Below, one piece after another: positions 44,810 through 57,607 of a stretch of 64,000 nucleotides of DNA. Below the pieces are notes generated by a model, which had not been told where the DNA came from, ran no database searches, and saw only the letters and a list, made by a program, of their open reading frames with translations. How positions within the stretch are numbered: the stretch's first letter is position 1; each line of letters opens with the position of its first letter. The translations under genes and the position numbers were made by a program. Source of the DNA: Apostichopus japonicus (Eukaryota > Echinodermata > Holothuroidea > Aspidochirotida > Stichopodidae); contig NC_092576.1 in assembly GCF_037975245.1 (NCBI RefSeq), positions 4,668,001 through 4,732,000 on the forward strand. The letters are read 5' to 3'.

Positions 44810-45129
44810 CATCAATCCTTGCAAAATCGTGTAATGAAAGTAAGAAGAGGAGCAGTCTCCAGGCAAGAAGTCACAGTAACCTTTCAGTTAGAAAACCAGA
44901 TCAATCAGAGCAAAGAGTTGTAGTAAACAAAAAGTCACATTGGGGTAACAAAGAATCAGATGCTGTCCAAGATTATTTTGACAAGCACATTAGGTTAGGC
45001 CGTGTGCCTCGAAAAGATGAATGCGACAAATGTAAGAAATCTCTGGCACCACTTCTAGATGATAAAACTTGGAAAAACATCAAGTATAAAGTTTATAGTG
45101 CCATTCAAGCTAATAAAAGGAAGCGATAA
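44810..45129 (+). CDS. Gene D, terminal exon with basic C-terminal domain
   Basis: Acceptor ...CTTCATTCCAG, TAA at 45127-45129, 106 codons. A basic Ser-rich start leads to a compact domain: W-G-N-K-E-S-D-A-V-Q-D-Y-F-D-K-H-I, G-R-V-P-R-K-D-E-C-D-K-C, W-K-N-I-K-Y-K-V, then a basic tail K-R-K-R. The W...F...I...P...C..C...W..IK pattern recurs, from memory, at the C-terminus of uncharacterised animal proteins with the same recombinase-like region; it may be a small DNA-binding helical domain. The basic tail could act as a nuclear localisation signal. Confidence 0.82.
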
Positions 45130-47157
45130 TATCTGTCAAATTTGTAAGTTAAAGTGTTAAAAGACATGTTTCAGTTATGTATGTAACTAAAAGTCTTGTG
45201 TTTATGTGTTTCTATCATTTAATTCTGGCAGAGTAATTAAGAATTTTGGAAGTTTATCAGGGCTTAAGGGAGGGGTGGAAGGTTCAGAATTTGTTGTTCC
45301 AGATGTTCTTGTTGTAACTGTTCTTCTTTGTTTTAAGCTCATGAAGTATAAGTTGAAGGTGTTTCGTAGAATTTCTTCATTTTCTAATATAAGATGATAA
45401 AGGTTCACGTTTTTAGTTGGCGTTTTTCACAACCATACCAAAAATATGCTTCCGTCAAACTAAATGCAGTATAACCTATTGTTACGACCAAAAATTCAAC
45501 GTTAAATTTTCATATAATATTTTAGTTGCAAAATGCATTTGTATGTGTTGTTAACAGTATTGTGTTAACAATAGTAGCAGTGCACTGTACTGTAGTCCAA
45601 TGTTCGTGTTAGGACAAGGCCGCATTTGGTGCTTTGTTTTCACAATACGTTGAAAGATGAAATTCTTGTAATTCTTGTTAGGGAAATAATAAGCCATTGC
45701 GAATAAGCGTCAAAAGAGTGGACTAGACATTGGTAATCTTACAGTTTGACTTTTCAGTTTAAAATCTATTATCGAAACATGCAAAAGACAATTTATTAGT
45801 CACTTTCAGTTCGTCTTAAAAATAATCATTCCGTTACGACCGTTATTTTTTCTCCAAAAAGCGAACAATATGAGTAAGATTGTTTATCCCTTCTGACATT
45901 CAATTGAAGTTTGTTCAGCTTGCTTGCAAGTATTTCTCTTATCTTTCTTTTTAATTCTCATTAAAAGGATCATTTAGTTATTAGAAATTTGAAGGCTGCA
46001 TGGTAAATGCCTGTTTCTTATTTCCACCAATTAAATAATATCTCACTTCGCTGCTTACTGGTGTAGCCTTTCTGCTTATATAAAAATAATAGTGGTTGTT
46101 AATTAGTTATAAAAAACGAAGTGAAATCAACGATAATCATACCTGATTTTCAAAACATAATATGTAAAATTGGGTATAGATTCTTTTTTTTTAAATCTTT
46201 TTGACAAATTAGAAAACAGAGTACCTCAAGAATGTCTATGGTTATTAGCTTGGAAATGTGGCTACAATAAGTTACTGTTAATTAATATTTAGCTTTTTAC
46301 AGATAAGTAACTGGCATTTTATTCTTCATCAGTTAGCAGTTGTTAAGTTTGTTTTGGTTGCAAAGGTTTTTCAATAAAGGTGCCATAACAGAAATATGTT
46401 ACTTTTCTGTCAGTTTATATATTGTTTATTAATGATCATAATGTTATGTATGACATAATATGTCACCTTTCCCTTCCATCAGCCTCCTAACCAACCCTAA
46501 AAAAATACATTTATAGAACTAGTGGAAACTAAACGTATTTTGAAAAGTCTTGCAGTTTTCGCAATAACCTCACTTGAGCCCTTGCTTGAAAAAAGTTGAT
46601 CGGCCTAAAGCACATCTATAAAGGTTTTTTCTACAACCAAAGATTGGGAAATTTGGTGTCCAAAGAATACATTGACTTCTGCTTGTGTCCATCTCTGCAA
46701 CCCTTATCCCATCCTCCTCAGATGTACATACACTCTAGATACCAACTGGGGGTAAATTATGCGGAGCTAAGACTCTTGAGGTTAGACCATAGTGGTCACA
46801 ATGAGCAATTTAATGTTTACTAATAAACCAACTTAAACATTACATCATGCATAAGCTGTCCTCAAAAGAATAGCAATCATATTCATACATACATTGTCCT
46901 CTAATGACTAACAGTTCTGGATATACGCAGAACGTCCTTAGATGCATAGAACAACCAGATATAATGTGTGTGGTTCTCACATGTATAGAAGATGTCACTT
47001 CAAAGAACAAACGACAGATGGTTTCTAAGAAGTTATAGATGACTGGTCAATGACATAAACTGAAACGTGTTTCTTTGCTTTAAGGCTACTTCACCCCTAA
47101 CATAGTGTCCTCGAAAGATGGTCCCTTGTCAATGTCCTCCAATGGTATGCAAGGCAG

Positions 47158-47160
<3 letters not shown>
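45130..47160. other. Gene D 3' flank, no gene seen
   Basis: AT-rich, probably 3' UTR followed by intergenic sequence. Short ORFs at 45202-45408 and 46596-46823 have no motif support. Confidence 0.5.
46373..46378 (+). promoter_or_regulatory. Candidate polyadenylation signal
   Basis: AATAAA, 1.2 kb downstream of the gene D stop. It is a canonical hexamer, but the distance is long and other cleavage signals cannot be excluded. Confidence 0.25.
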
Positions 47161-47188
<28 letters not shown>

Positions 47189-47450
47189 ACGCCTCGCTTG
47201 TAAACACGATATCTCAAGTAGGGAAGCTTGAACCACTCTAACATTTGGTGTATATGAGTACCACATTGAGTATATGTGCCCTATTGTTTTTGGTGCCTGT
47301 GAAGGTCGCCAAAAGTCAGTTAGAAGCCAAAAAACAAAATATTAAAACAAGCAATAACTCCCATTGACAGGATCCGACATGGTTGATATTTTGGGACTAG
47401 TTGTGAATGGGGTAAGGGATCGTTTATAAACATAACGGTTATGTGATCCA

Positions 47451-47466
47451 AGGTCAACAAAGGTCA
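47451..47466 (+). promoter_or_regulatory. Perfect DR4 motif in repeat
   Basis: AGGTCA-ACAA-AGGTCA. The same motif is at 48419-48434. DR4 is the spacing bound by TR- or LXR-type receptors with RXR in animals. Function here is untested. Confidence 0.6.
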
Positions 47467-47822
47467 ATCAGGGGTAAAAAACTAGTATGTTTGCAATAAC
47501 TTGAGAAAAAAATGTCCGTCAAGGTTATGAGTTACGCTATTGTAATCCAATAGTCGACCCGCATCTAGGTGACCTTTGACCTCATGTTAACCTCCGGTGA
47601 CCTTTATTGATTTCTTTTGGTTATTTGAATTTTCGTGGTCATAATCGGATCTCAAAGGTACCTTCCGATCAAAATGGTCCATGGTTGACCCCTGTGCGAC
47701 CTTCGTGTGCGAAGTTATCAGAGGTCAATTTTTTTTGTTTTTTAATAAGTACAGTTAGGATGCTCGCACAGACTTGTCATGTTGCGTTTTGGAATCAGCG
47801 TGTCAAGATACATGTGACCGCG

Positions 47823-47837
47823 AGGTCAAAAAGGTCA
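47823..47837 (+). promoter_or_regulatory. Perfect DR3 motif in repeat
   Basis: AGGTCA-AAA-AGGTCA, the spacing of VDR/RXR-type sites. It lies inside dispersed repeat DNA. Confidence 0.55.
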
Positions 47838-48497
47838 AATCTTGAAGTATATGCTCATTTTAGGAGATACGGGGCTAAACAAAAAAATAGTTTGTCAATA
47901 TTTTGATATATGATAGAGCTCTTTGTGCTATATATAGGAAACCAACTCCCGCTTCAATCGGACTACCAGTTCTCAAGTTAAGAGGGCCAAAGCTTGGTTT
48001 TGATACCTTTGTAGCTATAATATTATGTGTGTACATAGTTGGCAAAAACATTTTTAGGACAGAGTGCACATCATAAGAGGAACATTTTTGATAAAAACTA
48101 TCAGGTCATCCAAGGTCATTCAAGGTTGATTATGTGCACAAAACTGCCAACTTATGCTTATATTTGCAGCAACTTCTAGTCACGTAGTCTGACATGGCTG
48201 GTATATTAGGAAAAGTTGTGAATGAAGTAGGGCACATATTCCAAAATAATCGTAATGTAATCCAAGGTCCCCAAAGGTCAATTATGGGTCAAAATGGGGT
48301 TTTTTTTTTGGCAATAACTTGTGAAACTACCATTGACATGGTCCGACATGGTTATATTTGTGGACTAGTTGTGAATGGGGTAAAGGATCGTTTCCAAACA
48401 TAACAGTCATGTGATCCAAGGTCAACAAAGGTCAATTAGGGGTCAAAAACTAGTATTTTTGCAATAACTTGAGAACCAAATGTCCATAGCATCTGGG

Positions 48498-48531
48498 TGA
48501 CCTTTGACCTCAGGTTGACCTCCAGTGACCT
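48498..48531 (-). promoter_or_regulatory. Four-half-site cluster: DR1, DR5 and DR4 in 34 bp
   Basis: TGACCT-T-TGACCT-CAGGT-TGACCT-CCAG-TGACCT: four exact half-sites on one strand with spacings 1, 5 and 4. The related copy at 47570-47605 retains half-sites 1, 2 and 4. Confidence 0.7.
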
Positions 48532-48649
48532 GTATAAGCTTCTAACAAGTTGATCATTTGAAGTTTCGTGGCCATATTCCAATCTAAATTGCCCATAAGT
48601 TGACTCCTCCGCAAACTGAATGTACGAAGTTATTAGAGATCAAGGTTTG

Positions 48650-50510
48650 GTTTGGTTTTGTAATACTTGGTGTGTGGATTCATAACATTGAGTACAAGAA
48701 AGCTATTGTTTTTTATGGAGGTGTGTATAGCCACGTACAGTAGACTGACCTGTGTTATCCTGCCATAGTGCTATTGTAACAGCTAGTTCTGGTTATACTA
48801 ATAAGCAGAAGGCTAGTCCATTAAAGTCATCGAAACCTCAATGCATTTGGCATTCTGGTTCCTTTAAGGGATATGTGCTTTCATCGTTTGACCATATTAA
48901 AGTTGAACAATAACTAAAAGGTTAAAATGTTTGCCGTACTGACATGCTACCCTGATGGATCATAAATCTGCCTTATGTTTATTATTGTATGGGGTTTATT
49001 TTCTCAGCAAGTAGCCTGTTGATGGTGACCTTATCAAGAAGAAAAAAGGAAGAAAACTGAAGTTTAATTCATCTTCCGACATAAATTGATCATCAGCCAT
49101 CACAAAATAATTGGAATACAATTACATTGTGTTACCATAAGGTCTGATATTCAGAATGGCCTCCATAGACCTGTGGACACGGATTGCTGTAGAATATACG
49201 GAGGAAGACATCTGAGTTTATTATAAAACAATGACATACGGCAAATATTACTGTTGGTTTGTATGACTAAAATTATTGATAAACCAAAGCACCTTTAAGG
49301 GACATCCTCACTACATGCGGATGTGTAGACCTGAGAAATGCAGAGGATTCAAGGGTGCTGGTGGTACTGTTAGTGGTGGTGAAGGGGGGGGTCTCCGACT
49401 TTTGAGGTAGGGGACTGAACTCTTAGAGTCCATAATATAGATCTATAATTAGGTCTATAGGAAAGGTGCTCATCAACTCTTTTGATGTTTTGTGTGATGT
49501 CCTTTGCCCGAAGGAGGGGTATAATTCTGGTAAAACTCAAAGTAGAAAGTTCCCCTCACCCCTGGTTGATACTGGGGCATTTGGTGTTATACCATTATAT
49601 CATCCCCAACCTCCCTGCAACCTTTTCGCTCGATGTCGTTAAGGCTACCGTCGCATCCTACCTGTCGGTCGACCTTTTCCAGACGTAGGTCACGAACGAG
49701 ATACCAAAACCATGTTGCAGATGGAATGTTTAATTAATAAGTTACTTGGTTGCGATGACACAGTTCCAACAAGAGTGGTAGATAGTGCTGTTTTGATAAT
49801 TACCATATCTACTGTAAGTTGACGTAATGTAAAAAAAAAAATACAGAAAAGAAGAATAGCTTTAAAATAATTCCTTACAAATAAAGTAGTACCAATTATT
49901 ATTCGATCATTCACTCAATGAGTATGCTTCAAGACTATAGTGAGTTTGATACGCATTGTTCAGATCCTTAGCGGCATATTTATGGCAAATCTGATAACAT
50001 CTCCAGGCAACAAAACATTATGTTAATTTACTTCAATGATGCAACTGGATTATTGCATGATTGTGACCAGCAAGGAGAAACTTTATACACTTGTGGAATG
50101 TGATTTGTGATGGACCTTAAATGTATGATAGATAATGATATCCATTTGTATTTGATGTCTTTGTCTACAAATTCAACATGCAAGTTTCACCTTTTAAATT
50201 ACTCCACATTATGGCGATTGCTGTGGCTGAACGCCATAGTTGCATCAAGGTTAAATCAATTGCTCCAATGTTGTAAAAAAGTTGTTCGTCTCAATGAATA
50301 TCTTTGGACTTAGTCACCACCATATCGTCACCCTCACCCACATTTATTTCATTTATGCCATTACTTTACTAAATATAGCGAGATGTCCTAAGACCGTCCT
50401 ATTATCATATGAAAAGAGACAACATTTATAGGCGAATTTGTTAGTCACAAGACTTACTATGCTCATCGTACCCCCCCCCTCCCTCCCCTCCACCCTCTCC
50501 CAACCCGTTT
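48650..50510. other. No gene seen
   Basis: AT-rich sequence with a G-run at 49384-49392 and a C/T-rich tract at 50470-50500. Short ORFs lack motifs or splice support. Confidence 0.5.
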
Positions 50511-50529
50511 GGGTCGTTCACAATTGATC

Positions 50530-51730
50530 TAACCATTAAAATATTTCACAATAACATTTAGCTCAGTGATATAATGTTCACTCAATAATGTGGAACCACA
50601 GTATAGGCTAATTCATTTAGATCGGGTTTGCATAGTTATTTATAGTGTAGTAGTTGGAGTACATTCAGTTGATTCTACACATACTTTAGGAATATGCTAG
50701 TTCATATATTTATTTGAACTTGGAGAGTTTGTGAAACGATGGTATGCTGATTGTACGCTGATTGTGTGATGATTGTATGAGGAGTGTATGTTGTAGAACA
50801 TAATGCTACTCTGGTTTACATGTATAGTGTAATGTTCGTTAGCCTATATTTTGGGCAACCTTTCACAATAAGGTATGTAGGCCACATGGCATAGTACATA
50901 CACATACATTCGGGAAATTCCACTTGGTATTATTAGCACTGTCTCGTAATTACTTCAGCTAAATCTGTACCGTTTTGTGATCTGATATGCGAAATCTACT
51001 ATGAAAAACACACTGTTGAACATCCAATTTCAACATTGGTCATTTATTTGAATCCAAATAGTCTTTGGTACCAAACCAGGTCATAAACTGGACTACCCTA
51101 TTCATATTGCAAAACAAAGTTCAGGAAGTAGTAGAAGCAATATGTCTAGGCAATGAGGAATTGCATATGAAATGCAGGTAAATACATGCAGGCATAGCTG
51201 ATGTACATGTTGCAACATTCTGAGTCATATAAATGAAATAAACATACCGTATCAAAACTGCACAAGGAATACCAAATGACAATGTAATACACAACAGACC
51301 CTTTATCCTGTTGTAGAAAGTAATTATTAGAAAGTCGATTAATCTAGTGGTGTACAAAAGCTTACTTTGACTTCCCAACAACCTACTACAGCGTACGCCC
51401 ATTTAAATACAAACTAACAGCTACTTTATACTGACACTACCTAACTGCTTACCACTATTACAAAACAAAATAAAAACGGCGTGTTTAACACATCAATTCC
51501 ATACCTTAAATAATTCCATTTTATCGTACACTAGGCTACGTCTCTCTGTGTAATAGGTCTAGATAGTATCGCCTTCACACACTACAACTGGCATTACAAA
51601 TGAAACAACGTAAGGTTCATGGTGCAAGGTCAAATGACACAGAAAATCAAAACAACGAAACGCGTTACACTTACAGAGATCCTTCGTATGGAACGCCGAA
51701 AGGTCACATGGTGTGATACCACCCCTAACA
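50530..51730. repeat. Dispersed repeat R1, copy 3
   Basis: Collinear with 17640-19240 over most of its length (see that entry). It carries only decayed short ORFs. Confidence 0.75.
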
Positions 51731-54700
51731 GGGTATAGCGATGAAACAGGAGTGGAAATATTTTATAAAGAAGGAATGTGAGCCGAGGGTCGTTTAAGCC
51801 GATTGCTGCTGACGGGTTTGGAAGCATCGTCCCCCAGAATAGAATACATATAAGATGCCCCTCGAGTAGGCTAAATATTAGAAGCCTCCCTCCCCCTGTC
51901 CCCGAATAGAATAAGTATTAGACGTCAAATGCATGTTGCATTTTCGAGGGTATATTTAGAAAAGGTAACGTTGTGCTAATAAATACTATTGGGATCTTGT
52001 GTGAGGTCGGGAAGCGCAGTAAAACTCCCCACCCCTTCTGCGTTTGGAATCGTTTGTGATCGCTAGGATCAGCCAAGCAGTCGGAAACACTTCGAAGGGC
52101 TTTGTTGTCATATCAGCGAATTAAATCAGACCTACAAGATATTTGCTCGTCGGATACCATACTTTGATATTTTAAACACAGTCATGGTTTCGACTGCTAG
52201 GGCTGACAACAATTACTTGAATCATTTGCTTCAGAATACAACATTAAACATGGAATTGACCGTCTATAGCGGGACTTTTGAGCTAACACTAACACTCCTC
52301 GTAATATTGTATTGTAAGGGCGACACCTTTAAGCAATCTACCTGGCGATCATATTTCTATAATGTTGTTGTTTTGACTGCAACCTCAGCGGTTCCTGTCA
52401 GGGTGGTCGAGGGCTAGCCTAGGTCTCTTCAAGTTTTCTTAAGTAAATTTTGCATATGATAGTAGCAGTTACTCTTTGTCCCACACTTCACGGTTCCAAT
52501 ATTAACCACGGGCTCCCATAGGAGATAGAAGAGAGGATAGAGGAGAGAGGAGAAAAGAAGATAAAGGAAGAAGAAATTGTAGTCCGGTTGGTTATGTCGA
52601 CATGGAAACGATTGTCGCCGGTTACAAGTAATGTCCCTGAGTAACGATGCTTGGGGTCACCCATGGTAGGGTTACAAGGGAGACACGAAATCCTTCCAAG
52701 ACGGCAAGAAATACGAATATGTAATATATATCATTACTATACTTATTATTATTACTAAGTTCACCAATCATAATGGTTATGTAATACAACAGTATCCATT
52801 ATCATAAAATATTTGTATTGGTTTCTAACCGCTATTGCACAAATCATAACAACCATAGGTGTACAGCATTTCTTTACAAACCTCTTAGGCTTATTTTCTT
52901 TTTAATACAAACAAACTGTGTAGGCAGTCGAGTTGCGTCGGGCCGTGATCGGTCGTGTGTGTGCGGATGGCTTTAGAAACTTTATAAAATTAACTCTAGA
53001 CAACTTACCACATACAAACACGAAAGGGATGAATTTATCTAGTGCCCTCTGTTATTTTAATTTAGAAATCGTTCATGCAGACGTGAGATTTGATTTTAGC
53101 CATAGCGGTTTTGTTTGACAGACTTATAAGGCCTAGCAGAAGCGCATATGCAGTATTTTAAAGGTGTGGAGCGGTTGACTCCGACTGATTTAAGTAGAGA
53201 TATGAACCTTTCGAGAAGGACCAGAGGCGAATGAAGGATTTTATAAAGGAGAGCTTTGAGTCCTAGGTTGTTAAAGACGAATCTCATTTAGGTGGAGCGG
53301 GACTGGTGATCCATTAAGGAAAACACCGATATGCAATCATTGACACGTTTTTTTTAGGATATATACATATTGTGGTGTATACATAATTTAGGGCGGGATG
53401 TTATCCTGAGATCGTTGGCGTCGAATCCAATTTGTGGATGTCAAGGGGCTCAGAGAAACAGTGAACAGTTCAAAAGTCACACGGTGTATTTTGAGACATA
53501 TTTAGAAAATATTGGTTTAAAATTATGTGTTGACCCTATAAAAGGCCTACTTGCTACTTTTTGAATTTGTGTCAGGTTAACGGGGTACACCAGGAGTGGC
53601 CTAATTAATCGCCAACTAAATGTAAATATTCCTCGACTGAACCACGCCCCCCTCCCCACCTGGCTGACGATTGAGACGAGGGAGAGGTGTAACGATCTGA
53701 TCCCACCTCTCTGCGCATGTCACTGACCTAAACAATAAATTCCCTCTAATCGTTCCGCCTCTGGTCCTCCCCTCCCCGGATTTAGCTTTAGATTATCGTC
53801 AAGATTGATTCAACACAGAATAATTGTTGAATTGCATCCATTCCCCTTGCCGTCGTAAGAATGCTGTTGCTGTACTCTATAATGCTGCCCTATGCCATCA
53901 TAGTGAAAGACAGTTTGGCAGTTTGTAGTAATAGTCTACTTTCCAAACATGGATGATTCAGTCTCTTGTCGTAGGTTATTCTTCAGGGATGCGTCTACCA
54001 TGTGAAATCTCTACATGTAATGTACTGAGGCAAGTGATATTTGTACTATATTGAACGTTTGCATAAACATGACCTTCATTAGTCTCCGGTGACACATAAA
54101 TAAGCAATAATATCAGTTAAACTGTACATTTCCAGTTGAGGTTAAAAGGTAATTTTGTGTATACTTGTGAGGGTATATGTGAGAGAGTCTTAAAACGTTT
54201 TTAAAGACTCCTCCTTTACGTCTTAAAGATAAGGGACATCACCCGTGTGAGTATATGCCTGTTAAAGTGTAACTGTAACTCATGGACTTAAGTTTAAAAA
54301 AAAAAAACTTGTAAGGTAATTGTGCCCACGCAAATTGGCAAATCGACCGAAACCATCGCTAACATGTAAATTAGTTTCTTAATTAATAACCTGCAACGGA
54401 CACGACATAAATCGGATTAATTTTAGAAGTATAACATGTCGGTCTGTTCCGGGTATGAGTTTAACTCTTGTGCGGTAACTCTATCATACATAATTGCGGA
54501 AATAGTACATCGATTTGGGGTGTAACCGTTGCCAGGATATGGGCAAATTTTACTTTCAATTGCAATTGATGGCAGTATGTTATGTTTTCTAATCTCAATA
54601 ATGGTGGTTTTAAGAGGAAGTTGCTGGTTGGCCTTTCATTTTCATGTTTATTTATGAATCAGATTCATTATTTTGTGTCGTTCAAAAGTAATGCAACTGC

Positions 54701-54740
54701 AAGTTCGAACAATACGTAAAGAGGTAAAAATAAAAGCAGC
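51731..54740. other. No gene seen
   Basis: Mixed unique sequence with a purine-rich tract at 52515-52575. ORFs of 60-77 codons at 52184, 52933, 53370 and 53477 lack recognisable motifs. The upstream region of gene C lies at its right end, where no convincing core promoter was seen. Confidence 0.45.
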
Positions 54741-54752
54741 TTTTGCTTTAAC

Positions 54753-55074
54753 ATGGATAGATATCGTTTAATAATTGTCTTGATTTTTATAAACTTTGCC
54801 GGTTTTCATGGATTTAATAACACAATATCAGTCAGACTGATCGAAAGAAATTCTGTGATCTTGGAATGTACTGGATCTGCGACAAAAGGAAACAAATGGT
54901 TTCTTAACGATCGTGAAATATTTGCAAATAGATTTCGGATTTATTCTTTGTCGGGTGTCACGTTATCAAAGAGCTACTCATTATCAATCTCAGACGTTAC
55001 ATTCAATCATGAAGGATTGTATAGATGTAACCGTAATTATACCCATGTTGTGAGCTACAACGTGACAACAGGAG
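54753..55074 (+). CDS. Gene C, first coding exon: signal peptide plus Ig domain
   Basis: ATG at 54753, then D-R-Y-R-L-I-I-V-L-I-F-I-N-F-A-G-F as a signal peptide. An Ig V-like domain follows: V-I-L-E-C-T-G, N-K-W-F-L-N-D, S-L-S-I-S-D-V-T-F and E-G-L-Y-R-C-N, giving both cysteines and the tryptophan. N-glycosylation sites include N-N-T and N-Y-T. The donor GTAAGTAAAT leaves phase 1, as in gene B. This is a secreted or membrane Ig-superfamily protein. Unlike gene B, signal peptide and Ig domain share one exon. Confidence 0.8.
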
Positions 55075-55848
55075 GTAAGTAAATAAACATTAAAGCTTCC
55101 TGTCGTGTTAGGAATTTGCAGTCCTAGTTAATGTCAAGAACCTCAAAATTAGAAATAGTCCTGAATTTAATATTATGCATTTTTTGTTGTAACTACTCCA
55201 AATTATTTTCATCCATGTCAATATACTTGTATTATACTTGTATTGCAACATGCTCAAAAATGCGCCACGCTGGTAGATTGTAAATTTCTCAAACATATAA
55301 GCGTCAGTAGTATAAGAATACTTTTGTCTCTCTTACCAGGGATTTGTTAGGGGCCTGCTCTGTGTTACTTGTTATGAATTTACAATCCTAGTTAAAACCA
55401 AGGACCTAAATCTTAGGAATAATTCTGTAATTAGTATTATTCATATTTTTCTTTTGGTAATAATTCCAAATTATTTCATTCATGAAGTCAAACTTAAACT
55501 GAAACATGTACAGTTCATACACTTTGGATCAAATGCGCCACCCTCATAGATTTTAAAATTCTCAAACACAAGCGTTAGTAGTATAACAAAACTGCTGTTT
55601 CTCTCACCAGGAAGTTGTTAGGACCTTGATCTTACAATGATTGTCAGCCCAACGGTTCATTAATAGACGATGTTAATATAGTAATTATATATAGTAAATA
55701 TATAGTATATATATTTAGCGACACGGTAATTTTTGCGTATCTCGATCAATGACATGTTACTTCTGGTCATTTGGGACAGAAGTTGCATATGATGTTAAAA
55801 CAAATTGTTAATTACAACGTAAATATTTTAGATTATTTCCCTTTTCAG

Positions 55849-55979
55849 TGATCCCAGAGCTTACTTTGTCATTTGGCGAGCATAGATTTAGTAAATCGCG
55901 AAGTACATATGACTACGTGGTAATCGCAGGCGAGCCTCTGGAGATCAAATGCATGGCGTTTGGATCAAGAATTACTTAA
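55849..55979 (+). pseudogene. Gene C, truncated second Ig exon
   Basis: Acceptor ...TTTCCCTTTTCAG, phase 1, encoding V-I-P-E-L-T-L-S-F-G...G-E-P-L-E-I-K-C-M-A-F-G-S-R-I-T and then TAA at 55977. The first cysteine of an Ig domain is present; the tryptophan and second cysteine are lost. Either gene C yields a short secreted protein or the exon has been cut by a rearrangement and the gene is damaged. Confidence 0.6.
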
Positions 55980-56336
55980 TGAAGTAGTTTCGATTATTAA
56001 AATTATACTCTTCTAGCTGTATTGAAGCTTTAGTAAGTTCACTTTACGCCTACTGTTAGTAAATTTAAAAACATATCTTTCCGAAGTGAAGATAACCAAT
56101 ACGGTCACTATAAATCACTACTAAAGCTCATCGGGATTATATACTAAATAATAAACTGTTCGAGAAAAATTGCAAATCACTCAATCACTAATGTTGCGTT
56201 TTATAAACATTTCCATTAAAAAAATATATAGATGGTAGACGGTAGGACATTGCAGATCGATGAAAAAGGAATTCATGACAATAAAACAAGGTTTTGTCGA
56301 ATATTATGACGCCGAAATGTGTAATGACAATGTTAG

Positions 56337-56387
56337 AAATATCTTTGATTAGCGTTGCTAGTATCATAATTGTGTATTTCATTGTTG
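56337..56387 (+). CDS. Gene C, candidate transmembrane exon
   Basis: 51 bp between acceptor ...GACAATGTTAG and donor GTAAACACG, phase 1-1. It encodes E-I-S-L-I-S-V-A-S-I-I-I-V-Y-F-I-V, a hydrophobic helix. The size and phase fit the receptor plan of gene B, but the acceptor has a poor pyrimidine tract and reading through the donor also gives a basic stop-transfer (K-H-E-L-F-K-K-R). Confidence 0.35.
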
Positions 56388-57170
56388 GTAAACACGAACT
56401 ATTTAAAAAGCGTGAGAAATAAACTGTGAAATCTATGCGTGTAAAACTTGCGACGACCTCTGATAAGTCAGTTAAACTGCACAGTTTGTTGCTTTCTGTA
56501 TATATCATAATTGCTAAAACTGTATTGGTCATCTACAGAATAATTTTTCTCTGAAAGTTCTGCGAAATACAGCAACAGGATTGGTTTTTTGTTATTCAAA
56601 CATATTGGTTTTTGTCTTTTGAAATCGAAATTAATGTATGTTTCAGAAATAACTAATACTTCGAACACTAACATACTTACGTCTACTTTGTTTAACACTA
56701 TACATTGCGCACACAAGTAGATATTTGAATTTTGAAAATATTTGTCGTAATTTAAAGTTAGAATCTGACAACAATACAGTTTTCTTTCATTTTTCCTAAT
56801 TAAAAGAGAATTTTACGATATCTTTTAAGTTCAATTTGTTCTTTGTACGTGAATTACACCACTAAAAAGATAGAAATGTCTGAACGATGAAATTTTCATT
56901 TGAATCTGATTCATTTGATTTAATTCGGCACACTACTGAATAAATTAAAGCTTTTAAATTTAAGAATTCTTTTTGTGATTCATGAGAGAAATGCCTGTAT
57001 AAGATTTTTCTTAGAATCTATAACGTTGTATTTATTATATTACGTAATACTCAAGATATTGTTGAAGAAATAGTAAGAAAGTAATTTTTTAAACACAACC
57101 TGGTGCATTGAGTCAATCATGCCGATAAACGGACAGCATGTAAGTTACTTTAATGACTTTTGTTTTACAG

Positions 57171-57214
57171 AGGATGACAATGACTATAACCCAGCAATTG
57201 ACCATGAAATGTGA
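57171..57214 (+). CDS. Gene C, possible alternative terminal exon
   Basis: Acceptor ...TGTTTTACAG, phase 1, encoding D-D-N-D-Y-N-P-A-I-D-H-E-M and TGA. A short acidic tail; plausible alternative cytoplasmic end. Confidence 0.3.
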
Positions 57215-57422
57215 TACCTTTATGATTGTGTGTTCCCTTCATTTAAATTTTTCGAACCATGTTTGTTTATATAAACATTCACCCACACTGGCTACATGAC
57301 TTGTACAATAGAAAGAAAAGCAAAGACTGTTTTTTTCTAGCTCAATTGTCATCAGGAAATAACAACACTGTTTCAATATATAAATATATGTAACTATATA
57401 TATATATATATATTTCTTTCAG

Positions 57423-57447
57423 ATTCGCAAGAATTGCAAAGTTCTCA
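57423..57447 (+). CDS. Gene C, uncertain microexon
   Basis: It follows ...TTTCTTTCAG and ends at GTAAGTAACG. In phase 1 it reads D-S-Q-E-L-Q-S-S, but it then ends in phase 2, which would not join the exon at 58680 in frame. Included as a candidate only. Confidence 0.2.
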
Positions 57448-57519
57448 GTAAGTAACGCCAATCCTATTTTGTTCTATTGAGCTTGTTATTAATTTAGCAT
57501 GATGTAAACTTAAATGATT

Positions 57520-57521
57520 GC

Positions 57522-57561
<40 letters not shown>

Positions 57562-57607
57562 TCAGACAGACAGACAGACAGACAGATAGATAGACAGATA
57601 GATAGAG
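57520..57607. repeat. (GACA)n/(GATA)n microsatellite
   Basis: GATAGATAGACAGACAGACA... uninterrupted tetranucleotide tract in a gene C intron. Confidence 0.97.

Larger units (their letters stand above)
47163..48640. repeat. Repeat block related to the 144-bp satellite, rich in AGGTCA half-sites
   Basis: It starts with (GT)n and GTGACGCC (47186-47193), the reverse complement of the GGCGTCAC end seen at 7759 and 10223, then one inverted satellite monomer (to about 47310). A second repeat of about 900 bp follows in up to three partial copies (GTCCGACATGG, GTTGTGAATGGGGTAA, TGATCCAAGGTCAACAAAGG at 47390-47470 and 48340-48440; a weaker one at 48190-48290). Confidence 0.85.
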
